Below are positions 48,759 through 56,389 of a stretch of DNA of 64,000 bases, piece after piece. Position numbers and translations under genes: made by a program. The notes beneath the pieces were generated by a model. That model was not told the origin of the DNA. It was given only the letters and a program-made list of their open reading frames with translations, and ran no database searches. Origin of the DNA: SSSZ01 sp036732025. Lineage in GTDB: Bacteria; Pseudomonadota; Gammaproteobacteria; Burkholderiales; Rhodocyclaceae. The stretch's first letter is position 1, and every line of letters starts with the position of its first letter. The stretch covers positions 1-64,000 of the forward strand of contig DAINDE010000016.1 in assembly GCA_036732025.1 (NCBI GenBank). The letters run 5' to 3'.

Positions 48759-50309
48759 ATGAGCGAAAATTACGACGTGATCATCGTGGGTGCCGGCATC
48801 GGCGGGCTCGCCACCGGCAGCATGCTCGCCCGGCAGGGCCGCAAGGTCCTGGTCCTCGACCGCCACACCAAGCCTGGCGGCTATGCGACCAATTTCCAGC
48901 GGGACGGCTTCACCTTCGACGTCGCCCTCCATTCCTTCAACGGCGCCACCCCCGGCACGCCGTCCTACCGGTGCCTTGAGGCCTGCGGCGTAGCCGACCG
49001 GGTCGAGTTCCTGCCGCAAAAGAACGTCTACCGCCTGATCACCGACGACGAAGAACTGGTGGTCGGCCACGGCAGTATCGACAACTACAAGCAGCTCCTG
49101 GCAGAAAGATTTCCCGGCGAGAAGGAGAACATCGACCGCCTATTCAACGAAGCCGGCAAGACTTTCCGGGATTCCGCCAACTACGTGCATTCCCGGCTGC
49201 CCTTCTGGCTGCGCATGGCAGCGACGCCCCTCCTCTACCCGCGCCTCCTGCGCTACGACGGCAAGACGGTGCACGACTTCTTCTCCCGCTTCACCGCCAA
49301 CGAGCGCCTCAAGGAAATCCTCGCCGCCCAGTGGCCCTACTACGGTCTACCGCCGAAAAAGCTGGCCTACGCCTACTTCTGCTACCCCTTCTACGATTAC
49401 CTGGCTAACGGCGGTTACTCGATCAAGGGTGGCTCCCAGGCGCTCTCCAACGCCTTCGCCGACGTCATCCGGGAAAACGGTGGCAAGGTCGCCCTTTCCT
49501 CAGGCGTCACCAAGATCCACATCGAGAACAACCGGGTCTGCGGCGTCACCGCCCGCAAGCTGGGCCGGGTATCAGCCGCCAGGGTGGTCAGCAACATCAG
49601 CCCCCATGCCGTCGTCGATATGGCCGGCGCCGATGCCTTCCCGGCCCGTTTCCATGCCAAGCTCAAGGGCATGCGCCCCTCCATGTCGGCCTTCCAGGTC
49701 TACCTGGGCCTGGACTGCACCGCCCAGGAACTCGGCATCCCCGAGGACGAGTACAGCATCTTCTACGTCGGCGGACTGGATTCCCACCGGCAGTACAAGA
49801 AGATGGTCGCCAACAAGGTCGACGACGAAGACTTCGCCTGGTTCTTGAACGTCTTCACCAACGTGGACCCCACCCTGGCGCCGGCGGGCAAGTCGACCCT
49901 GGGCATCGCCGCCCTGATCTCGGGCGAGGGCTGGCATGGCCTGAGCAAGGAAGCCTACAAGGAAAAAAAGGAGGCCCTCACGCGCAAGCTCATCGAGCGG
50001 GTCGAGCGCCGGATTCCGGGACTATCCGAACACATCGAGGTAGTCGAGGCAGGCTCGCCCCGTACCATGACCAAGTACACCGGCAACACCCTGGGCAGCA
50101 TCAACGGCTTCGAGCAGAGCGTCCGCCAGGCCGGCGCCTTGAAGCGCTTTCCCATGCACTATCCGGTGAAGGGGCTCTACCAGGTGGGTGCCTGGACCTT
50201 CCCTGGCGGCGGCTACATGGGAGCCGTGCTCTCGGCCCGGGTCCTGGTGGATCGCTTCTTCCCCCGACGCCGCGGGATCGGGAGCTTCCTGCCCCGACTG
50301 TTCGGCTAA
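48759..50309 (+). CDS. CrtI-like FAD-dependent oxidoreductase
   Basis: 516 residues. FAD motif VIIVGAGIGGLATGSMLARQGRKVLVLDRHTKPGG (the pattern GAGIGG followed by the acidic end) and the C-terminal YQVGAWTFPGGGYMGAVLSARVLV are typical of phytoene-desaturase/retinol-saturase relatives. Other marks are YSIKGGSQALSNAFADVIRENGG and VVSNISPHAVVDM. There are no other carotenoid genes here, so the substrate is more likely an acyl or polyene chain, which it could reduce or desaturate. CrtI-like genes also occur in ladderane and other lipid clusters. It overlaps the next, convergent gene by four bases. Confidence 0.85.
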   Translation: MSENYDVIIVGAGIGGLATGSMLARQGRKVLVLDRHTKPGGYATNFQRDGFTFDVALHSFNGATPGTPSYRCLEACGVADRVEFLPQKNVYRLITDDEELVVGHGSIDNYKQLLAERFPGEKENIDRLFNEAGKTFRDSANYVHSRLPFWLRMAATPLLYPRLLRYDGKTVHDFFSRFTANERLKEILAAQWPYYGLPPKKLAYAYFCYPFYDYLANGGYSIKGGSQALSNAFADVIRENGGKVALSSGVTKIHIENNRVCGVTARKLGRVSAARVVSNISPHAVVDMAGADAFPARFHAKLKGMRPSMSAFQVYLGLDCTAQELGIPEDEYSIFYVGGLDSHRQYKKMVANKVDDEDFAWFLNVFTNVDPTLAPAGKSTLGIAALISGEGWHGLSKEAYKEKKEALTRKLIERVERRIPGLSEHIEVVEAGSPRTMTKYTGNTLGSINGFEQSVRQAGALKRFPMHYPVKGLYQVGAWTFPGGGYMGAVLSARVLVDRFFPRRRGIGSFLPRLFG

Positions 50310-51547
50310 CGACGCCCTTCCGCCGCCCGGATCGCCGCCAGGTGCATGCCGGCCATGTGGTAGGGGTCGAGCTGGCTGTCCGGGCAGCCGCGTTGGCTGC
50401 ACAGGCGCTTGTCGGCGAAGCGCCAGCCGCCGTTCTGTTCGTCCAGGAATTCGGCGCGGACCAGGGCCAGGGTTTGCTCGTAGCGGCGCCAGAGGGCTCC
50501 ACCGCCGCCGTTGGCGCCGGCGGCGATCAGGGCGCGCAGGCATTCGCTCTGCTGCCACCAGTATTTGTCCCGGTCCACCTTGCCCTCCGGGTAGGCGCGG
50601 TCGTAGATGCCGCCGTTGTCCTCGTCGTACCCTACTTTCAGGGCGTATTGCAGGAGGCGCCCCGACGCCGCCGGGAAGACGCCCGCCAGCCCGGCTTCCT
50701 GGGCCTTGAGCAGGAGGTGGCTCCATTCGAACTGGTGGCCGATGTCGGTGTAGCCGCCTTGCTCGGCGGTGGGCAGGGGACGCCACTGGTCGTCGTACCA
50801 CTCGGGGATGGCGGCGCTGCCGTCGGGATAGCCCTGCAGCAGCTTGTAGAGGACGAAGTTGCCGAGGGCCGTGGCGCCGCGCAGGGCATCCGGGTCGCCG
50901 GTGGCTTCGCAGAGGGCGAGCAACGCCTCGAACATGTGCATGACCGGGTTCTGGGTGTTCTTGCCGGGAGCCGCGGCGAAACTGCGGGAGGCCTTGGCGG
51001 CGAAGCCCCCCAGGGGGTCGCGCAGGCCCCGGTCGATTTCCTGCCAGGTGCGCAGGGCGGCGCTGCGGTAGCGCTCGTCCTTGGTCACCCGTGCCATGTG
51101 GGAGAGGGCGAAGAGCGCGAAGGCGTGGCCGTAGCTCAGCTTGGCGTCGTCCACCACCTTGCCGTCGGCGGCGACCCGGTTGAAGAAGCCGCCATGGACG
51201 GGGTCGTGGAAATGCGCGAGGAGGAAATCGGCGCCCGTGGTGGCCGCCTGCAGGTAGCGGCGGTCGCCGGTCACCTCGTAGCCGGCGATGAAGGCATAGA
51301 CCAGCCGGCTCTGGACGGTGAGGTCGGCGCCCGCGGCCCCCTTGGGCTGCCAGGTGCGGCTGAAGTCAGCCCGGTAGAGGCCGGAATCGGTGGGGGCATG
51401 GGCCAGCCAGGGGGCGAGGTGGCTGGTGACCAGGGTCCGCCGGTGCCATTCGGCGTCGATGGGCGGCTTGCCGAAGCCGGCCGAATCGCAGCCCCCCAGC
51501 AGGGCTGGCAGCAGTGCCAGCCAGATGCGCAACGCGATCCCTACCAT
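50306..51547 (-). CDS. AGE-family (N-acylglucosamine 2-epimerase-like) lipoprotein
   Basis: 413 residues. The N-terminus is a lipoprotein signal with lipobox LLGGC and C20 as the lipidated residue. The rest is an (alpha/alpha)6 barrel of the AGE superfamily: LTVQSRLVYAFIAGYEVTGDRRYL, KLSYGHAFALFALSHM, NPVMHMFEALLALCEATGD, TDIGHQFEWSHLLLKAQE and YWWQQSECLRALI. Histidine residues in GHAF, MHMFEAL and GHQFEW match positions used by epimerases and isomerases of the fold. A lipid-anchored periplasmic member is uncommon; it may act on cell-surface sugars. It ends four bases inside the CrtI-like gene on the opposite strand. Confidence 0.85.
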   Translation of the reverse strand: MVGIALRIWLALLPALLGGCDSAGFGKPPIDAEWHRRTLVTSHLAPWLAHAPTDSGLYRADFSRTWQPKGAAGADLTVQSRLVYAFIAGYEVTGDRRYLQAATTGADFLLAHFHDPVHGGFFNRVAADGKVVDDAKLSYGHAFALFALSHMARVTKDERYRSAALRTWQEIDRGLRDPLGGFAAKASRSFAAAPGKNTQNPVMHMFEALLALCEATGDPDALRGATALGNFVLYKLLQGYPDGSAAIPEWYDDQWRPLPTAEQGGYTDIGHQFEWSHLLLKAQEAGLAGVFPAASGRLLQYALKVGYDEDNGGIYDRAYPEGKVDRDKYWWQQSECLRALIAAGANGGGGALWRRYEQTLALVRAEFLDEQNGGWRFADKRLCSQRGCPDSQLDPYHMAGMHLAAIRAAEGRR

Positions 51548-51620
51548 GGCGCCCCCCGCTTTCGTCGGAACATGCCGCCATGATAGCGGCTCGCCGGCGG
51601 CAGCGGGAAGCTCCGGGGCG

Positions 51621-52607
51621 TCAGGCCGTGCCCGGCACCCGCTCCTCGCCGGCGGCCGGGGGTGCCGCCGCGGCCAGGTCCACCTGCTGCACCAGGCCCG
51701 CTGCCCCGTCCTCCTTGAGGTAGAGCCCGGCCGCCCGGATCTCGCCCAGCAGCCGATTCGCGTCGTCCTTGAGGGCGAAGGGGCTGTCCACGCGGCCCAG
51801 CCAGATGGCGCCTACCTCCCGGCTCGCCAGGGGCTGGCTCCCGTCGCCGCTGCGCCCGCTCCACAGTCCAAGGCGGGCGAAGGCGGCGTCGCCCTCGTCC
51901 AGCCAGCCGTTGTGGTCGTCGTCCAGTCGCGCCAGGTCGGCAAAGCCGTCGCCGCTGGCGGCGCCGAACAGTTCGCCGCCGTCGTCGATGCGGCCGTTGC
52001 CGTTGCGGTCCAGGACCAGGTAGGCGCTGCCCTGGCCGAGGCCGGCCAGGGTATCGTTACGGCCGTCCAGGTCGAGATCGAAATCGATGCGCTCCGCCGT
52101 CAGCTCCGCCGCCTTGCCGGCGAAGTCGAGGACGATGGGGTCGCGCAGCACCACCGTGCCGCTTTCCTTCACCTCCCGCTCGCAACTGAATTCCCGGCAG
52201 AACTCGGCGTCGAGGCTGAAATCGATGCGGCGGCCGTCGGCGGTGCACACGGCGCCGCCACCGACGACACGGGTCCGCTCGTAGTCGTAGATGCTTTCCC
52301 GCGCCGTGGTCTCCCAGGCCATCTCCCGCACCGGGCGGCCCGGCCTGGCGTCCCCGGCCGTCAGGTCGGCAAGACCGGGCGCTTCCTGCCGGCAGCTTTT
52401 GCCTTCCATTGCCGCCAGGATGGCGTCCACCAGGGATTCCAGCATCTTCGCCAGGCGCTGCCGGCGGCCGCCGCCGGCGTCATCCTCGCTCTCCCGTACC
52501 TCCGCCATGACCGTCCGGAAGGACCGGCTGGTCTCCACCTCCACGCTTCGCCGGTATTCCGCCTCGTGGGCGCTGTGCAGGCTGACATCGGACTCGACGA
52601 TTTTCAT
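51621..52607 (-). CDS. EF-hand-containing protein in a two-component operon
   Basis: 328 residues, starting in an ATGA overlap with the kinase gene and with GGAG upstream. The N-terminal 160 residues are not recognised. Then come four acidic loops resembling EF-hand or dockerin-type Ca sites: FDLDLDGRNDTLAGL, LDRNGNGRIDDGGELFG, LDDDHNGWLDEGDAAF and a weaker one. No signal peptide or membrane helix is visible, though it may be exported by another route. The link to a metal-sensing kinase is unusual and suggests metal binding or a signalling accessory; this is inference. Confidence 0.75.
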   Translation of the reverse strand: MKIVESDVSLHSAHEAEYRRSVEVETSRSFRTVMAEVRESEDDAGGGRRQRLAKMLESLVDAILAAMEGKSCRQEAPGLADLTAGDARPGRPVREMAWETTARESIYDYERTRVVGGGAVCTADGRRIDFSLDAEFCREFSCEREVKESGTVVLRDPIVLDFAGKAAELTAERIDFDLDLDGRNDTLAGLGQGSAYLVLDRNGNGRIDDGGELFGAASGDGFADLARLDDDHNGWLDEGDAAFARLGLWSGRSGDGSQPLASREVGAIWLGRVDSPFALKDDANRLLGEIRAAGLYLKEDGAAGLVQQVDLAAAAPPAAGEERVPGTA

Positions 52608-54004
52608 GGTGCACTCCTCGGTTGTGATCGGAGTGACCCCACTGCATAGGACGTGCCTAGGGGCAGGATCACCGAGAAGCGGGTGGAGGCGGCGTCCGAG
52701 GCCAATTCGATGCGTCCGCCGTGGGCCTGGACGACGGAACGGGCGATGGCCAGCCCCAGGCCGCTGCCCTCGCCGCCTTCATCCAGGCGCACGAAGCGTT
52801 CGAAAATGCGCGGGAGTTGGGCCGCCGGGATGGGCTCGCCGCTGTTGGCCACGGTCACCCGGGCCTCGCCCCCGCCGGCGGCCACTTCCAGGCGCACCCA
52901 GCCGCCGGCCGGGGCGTGGCGCAGGGCGTTGGCCAGCAGGTTGCCGAGGGCCCGCTGCAGCATGCCCTTGTCACCGGACACCACGATGTCCTCGCCAGCC
53001 ACGGTCAAGGCAATGGATTCCGCCAGGATGCCGTAATACTCGGCCAGTTGCCGGCCCAGGGCGAGGAGCGGCACCGGCTGCCGCTGGGGCACCACCAGGC
53101 CGTGGTCGGCCTTGGCCAGGAAGAGCATGTCGGCGATCATGCGGGCCAGGGTATCGTACTGCTCCAGGCCGGAGGCCAGCAGTTCCCGGTATTCCTCGAC
53201 GCTGCGGGCCTTGGCCAGGGAGACCTCGGTCTGCATGCGCAGGCTGTGGATGGGGGTGCGCAACTCGTGGGCGAGGTCGGCGGAAAAATCGGAAAGCCGG
53301 GTGAAGGATTCCTCCAGGCGCCCCAGCATGGCGTTGAAGGCCTGGACCAGGCCCCGCAGTTCGGCCGGCACGCCGGCCTCCGGCAGGCGCTCGTGCAGGC
53401 TGCCGGCGGAAATGCGCCCGGCCTGGTCGGCCATCGCCCGCACCGGCGCCATGCCGTGGCGGGCCACCGCCACGCCCACCAGGGCGGTGAGGACGGCGGC
53501 GGCCACCACCGCCAACCAGAAATCCCGCTGCATCTGGGCGAGGAATTCCGTGTGGTGGCTGATATCCCGGGCCACCACCACGCGCACGCGCTCACCCCAG
53601 CCCGTTTCCGCCGCCGTGCCCACCGCCCGTACCGGCCGGCCGGCGGCCTCCAGCAGGCGCGGCGCATCGTCGACGCCGGCGGCCACGGCAGGCAGGGCGT
53701 CGGCCACCTTGCCTTCCGGCCAGCGGAACAGCGCACCGCCGGCGCCATCCACGGCCACGTACATGCCGTGGTGGCCAACCAGGGCGTCCCCAAGGCTCGC
53801 CCGCAGTGCCTCCGGGTTCACCGCCCCCGCCGCCAGGTGGCGGGCCAGGGACAGCTTGCCCAGCAGTTCGTGATGGTCCAGCTCCGCCATGTGGCGGTCC
53901 GCCGCCTGGCCCAGATAGACGCCGAAGGCGGCGAAAACCGCCGCCGCCAGGGCGGCGAAGGCCAGGGACAGCCGCAGGGCGAGGGAAGCCGGCAAGAGCC
54001 TCAC
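52604..54004 (-). CDS. CusS-like sensor histidine kinase
   Basis: 466 residues from GTG 54004 (GTGA overlap with the regulator). Two membrane helices (LSLAFAALAAAVFAAFGVYLG and FWLAVVAAAVLTALVGVAVA) flank a 120-residue periplasmic sensor rich in histidine (HMAELDHHELLGKLSLARH, then DISHHTEF). HAMP, H-box DFSADLAHELRTPIHSLRMQ, N box LGNLLANALRHAP, and GEGSGLGLAIARSVVQAHGG follow. The arrangement matches the heavy-metal sensor kinase group (CusS/IrlS/CopS). Together with the regulator it probably controls the efflux genes to its right. Confidence 0.88.
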   Translation of the reverse strand: MRLLPASLALRLSLAFAALAAAVFAAFGVYLGQAADRHMAELDHHELLGKLSLARHLAAGAVNPEALRASLGDALVGHHGMYVAVDGAGGALFRWPEGKVADALPAVAAGVDDAPRLLEAAGRPVRAVGTAAETGWGERVRVVVARDISHHTEFLAQMQRDFWLAVVAAAVLTALVGVAVARHGMAPVRAMADQAGRISAGSLHERLPEAGVPAELRGLVQAFNAMLGRLEESFTRLSDFSADLAHELRTPIHSLRMQTEVSLAKARSVEEYRELLASGLEQYDTLARMIADMLFLAKADHGLVVPQRQPVPLLALGRQLAEYYGILAESIALTVAGEDIVVSGDKGMLQRALGNLLANALRHAPAGGWVRLEVAAGGGEARVTVANSGEPIPAAQLPRIFERFVRLDEGGEGSGLGLAIARSVVQAHGGRIELASDAASTRFSVILPLGTSYAVGSLRSQPRSAP

Positions 54005-54672
54005 CGCACTTCCAGCACGTAACCCATGCCGCGCAGGGTATGGATCAGCTTGGGCGAAAAATCGTCATCCACCTTGGCCCGCAGCCGGCGGATGGCCACC
54101 TCGACCACGTTGGTGTCGGAATCGAAATTCATGTCCCACACCTGGGAGGCGATGAAGCTGCGGGACAGCACTTCCCCCGGCCGGCGCAGGAAGAGCTCCA
54201 GCAGGGCGAACTCCTTGGCCGTCAGGTCGATCCGCCGCCCGGCGCGGACGGCCCTGCGTTTCAAGACGTCCAGCTCCAGGTCGGCCATGGCCAGCACGTC
54301 CGGCTCCTTGGCCCGCCCCCGCCGCAGCAGGGTGCGCACCCGCGCCAGCAGCTCGGAAAAGGCGAAGGGCTTGACCAGGTAGTCGTCCGCCCCCAGCTCC
54401 AGCCCCTTCACCCGGTCCTCCACCTGGTCCCGGGCGGTGAGGAAGAGCACCGGCAGATCCCGCCCGGCGGCCCGCAGTGCCTTGAGCACGTTCCAGCCAT
54501 CCAGCCCCGGCAGGTTCACGTCCAGGATGATCAGATCATGATCGCCGGCCAGCCCCTCGTGCATGCCGTCCAGGCCGTTGCGCACCAGATCGGCGGTAAA
54601 CCCGGCCTCGGTGAGGCCCTGGCGCAGATAATCGCCGGTCTTGGGTTCGTCTTCGACGATGAGGATTTTCAT
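54001..54672 (-). CDS. CusR/CopR-like response regulator
   Basis: 223 residues. The receiver starts MKILIVEDEPKTGDYLRQGLTEAGF, with the phosphorylation site in HDLIILDVNLPGLDGW (D51) and the conserved lysine in DDYLVKPFAFSELLARVR. The C-terminal winged helix reads ALLELFLRRPGEVLSRSFIASQVWDMNFDSDTNVVEVAIRRLRAKVDD, in segments. This is very typical of copper/silver response regulators. The operon order regulator-kinase-EF-hand is unusual. An inverted repeat matching this class lies at 55391-55408. Confidence 0.92.
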   Translation of the reverse strand: MKILIVEDEPKTGDYLRQGLTEAGFTADLVRNGLDGMHEGLAGDHDLIILDVNLPGLDGWNVLKALRAAGRDLPVLFLTARDQVEDRVKGLELGADDYLVKPFAFSELLARVRTLLRRGRAKEPDVLAMADLELDVLKRRAVRAGRRIDLTAKEFALLELFLRRPGEVLSRSFIASQVWDMNFDSDTNVVEVAIRRLRAKVDDDFSPKLIHTLRGMGYVLEVR

Positions 54673-54694
54673 GGGCGGAATGGTTGTCCTTTAC

Positions 54695-55303
54695 CTACGC
54701 ATCCTGAACGACTTCTATCGGTCGGCCCACCGGAACCCACGAGTTGGCGCCGCTTGCAAACTCCCAAATGTTGATTCGCACCGGATCGGGCAACGACCCG
54801 TACCAACGGGATGGGTGCTCAATCTCGGCCAAGAACAGTCGGCAACATTTGGCATGTCGGGCCACCGGTCCCAATAACTCACGCCAATCCCTCGACCCGA
54901 TGAATAGTCGGTACGGCGCACCCCCGATCAAGAGTTTCCCAAAGTCGTCAAGCACTGGCGTCGTGCGCGTTGCCATTTCCGATTCGATAAGCCACTCGGC
55001 GCGTACTGGGCACGCCATCCGCCCCCTTTGCGCAACCGCGCACACAACAATGTCGTAGAGCAACTCACAACGCGTATTGCCGGAGTAGCGATAGCCCCGG
55101 GCCAGCGTTCGGTACAAATCCTCTGGAAACGGGGACGATGAATATAACTGGCGAAATCGATGGGCCAAGCCACGCACAAAACTCTTGGCCCGCCGTGAAT
55201 TCTCAGCGCCTTCCGCATGAGTCTGCGCATCCGGAGCAGTAGCCCAGGCCTCCTGGATAGCTCCGGCGATAAACACTTCAAGATCAAGGGCTGTCGTATT
55301 CAT
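54695..55303 (-). CDS. hypothetical protein, unrecognised, lower GC than neighbours
   Basis: 202 residues from ATG 55303; the region upstream in the same frame is open but reads as non-coding. Soluble, mixed alpha/beta; strings such as SFVRGLAHRFRQLYSSSPFPEDLYRTLARGYRYSG and RLFIGSRDWRELLG match no family I recognise. Base composition is visibly poorer in GC and codon choice less biased than in the flanking metal genes, which hints at recent acquisition. It sits between the CusR-like gene and the inverted repeat on the regulator's strand, so the two-component operon may read through it. Confidence 0.6.
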   Translation of the reverse strand: MNTTALDLEVFIAGAIQEAWATAPDAQTHAEGAENSRRAKSFVRGLAHRFRQLYSSSPFPEDLYRTLARGYRYSGNTRCELLYDIVVCAVAQRGRMACPVRAEWLIESEMATRTTPVLDDFGKLLIGGAPYRLFIGSRDWRELLGPVARHAKCCRLFLAEIEHPSRWYGSLPDPVRINIWEFASGANSWVPVGRPIEVVQDA

Positions 55304-55390
55304 GGGGCGATTCTGCCCGAAAACCGCTGGCTTACGGCAATGAAGGAAGGCTACTTGCAGTGCCGCCATTTGGCACGGGTCTTCGATATA

Positions 55391-55408
55391 GATTACAAAC
55401 TTGTAATC
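55391..55408. promoter_or_regulatory. CopR/CusR-type operator (perfect inverted repeat)
   Basis: GATTACAA-AC-TTGTAATC is a perfect 8-2-8 inverted repeat. It strongly resembles the copper boxes bound by CusR/CopR regulators (ATTACAnnTTGTAAT-like cores). It lies 70 bp upstream of cusF and on the other side 88 bp upstream of the hypothetical gene that precedes the regulator-kinase operon, so it could serve both directions. Confidence 0.7.
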
Positions 55409-55478
55409 CCCCCGTAAGCCTCCCGTCGCCCCCGCGCGCGCACCATGGCCGCATCGTCCATTGCTTCCGGAAACCGCC

Positions 55479-55805
55479 ATGCGCCTGCCTGCCCTTTGCC
55501 TCGCCCTCGCGTTCGCCCTTCCCGTCTGGGCCGCCGATAGTCACGACCACGGTGCCCATGCGGCCAAGCCGGCCGCGGCGGCGCCCCTCGCCGACGGTGT
55601 GGTGAAAAAGGTGGACAAGGCCGCCGGCGAGGTGGTGATCCAGCACGGCAAGCTCGACAGCATCGGCATGCCGCCCATGACCATGGCCTTTGGCGTCGCC
55701 GACAGGGCCTGGCTGGACAAGCTGAAGCCCGGCGACAAGATTCGCTTCGCCGCCGAGTTGAAGGGTGGCAACGCCATCGTCAGCCGCTACGAAGCGGCCC
55801 GATAA
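55479..55805 (+). CDS. cusF: CusF-like periplasmic copper/silver chaperone
   Basis: 108 residues with a signal peptide (CLALAFALPVWAA) and a histidine-rich start (DSHDHGAHAAK). The CusF fold is clear: GVVKKVDKAAGEVVIQHGKLDSIGMPPMTMAFGV and LKPGDKIRFAAEL. The two metal-binding methionines (PMTM) and the upstream histidine (IQHGK) are conserved, but the tryptophan that caps Cu(I) in E. coli CusF is methionine here. The product would pass Cu(I)/Ag(I) to the CusCBA pump encoded downstream. Confidence 0.88.
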   Translation: MRLPALCLALAFALPVWAADSHDHGAHAAKPAAAAPLADGVVKKVDKAAGEVVIQHGKLDSIGMPPMTMAFGVADRAWLDKLKPGDKIRFAAELKGGNAIVSRYEAAR

Positions 55806-55809
55806 GCCG

Positions 55810-56376
55810 ATGGTGGACATCGTCCCCAACTGGCACCCACTGGCGGTACATTTTCCGATCGCGCTGGCCAGCACCGCCTGCCTGCTCCTGCTCACCGGAC
55901 ACACGCTGCCGAAAGCGCCGCTGCTGCCGGCCGCGGGGCGCCTGTTGCTGGCCCTGGCGGCGTTCTCGGCAGTGATCGCCGCGCTCCTGGGCTGGCATGC
56001 CTTCCAGACCGTCGAGCACGACGCCGCGGGCCATGCGGTCATGCTCCGCCATCGCGCCTGGGCACTGGCCTCCACTGCGGGGCTGCTCGCCCTCGCCGGG
56101 TGGGACGGATGGCGGCTGCGGACCGGACGCCCCGCCTCACCGCTCCTGGCGGCGGGTGCCCTGGCCATCGCCGGGGGCCTGTTGACCACCGGCTGGCTGG
56201 GGGGCGAAATGGTCTATCGCCACGGCATCGGCGTCCTGCCTTCAGCCTTTGCCGAACCAACCCCGCCCGACGCCCCCCAACTTCCCGTCGCGGCACCGGC
56301 TCCCGTCGAGGAGGCGGCCAATCCCCTCCTCCCCGGGGAGCATATCCACAAGGACGGCAAGCGGCATCGCCATTGA
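55810..56376 (+). CDS. DUF2231 membrane protein with His-rich tail
   Basis: 188 residues, beginning four bases after cusF. About four membrane helices and the DUF2231 entry motif NWHPLAVHFPIALASTACLLLL. The C-terminus is EHIHKDGKRHRH, a histidine-rich tail suited to metal binding. DUF2231 proteins are often found in copper or cytochrome contexts with unknown mechanism. Here it belongs to the metal-efflux operon. Confidence 0.8.
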   Translation: MVDIVPNWHPLAVHFPIALASTACLLLLTGHTLPKAPLLPAAGRLLLALAAFSAVIAALLGWHAFQTVEHDAAGHAVMLRHRAWALASTAGLLALAGWDGWRLRTGRPASPLLAAGALAIAGGLLTTGWLGGEMVYRHGIGVLPSAFAEPTPPDAPQLPVAAPAPVEEAANPLLPGEHIHKDGKRHRH

Positions 56377-56389
56377 TCGGACAGATACC

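Noticed and set aside
48759..50309. Carotenoid biosynthesis locus
   Set aside because: Only a CrtI-like gene is present; there is no phytoene synthase or other carotenoid gene, and the neighbours are acyl-ACP enzymes.
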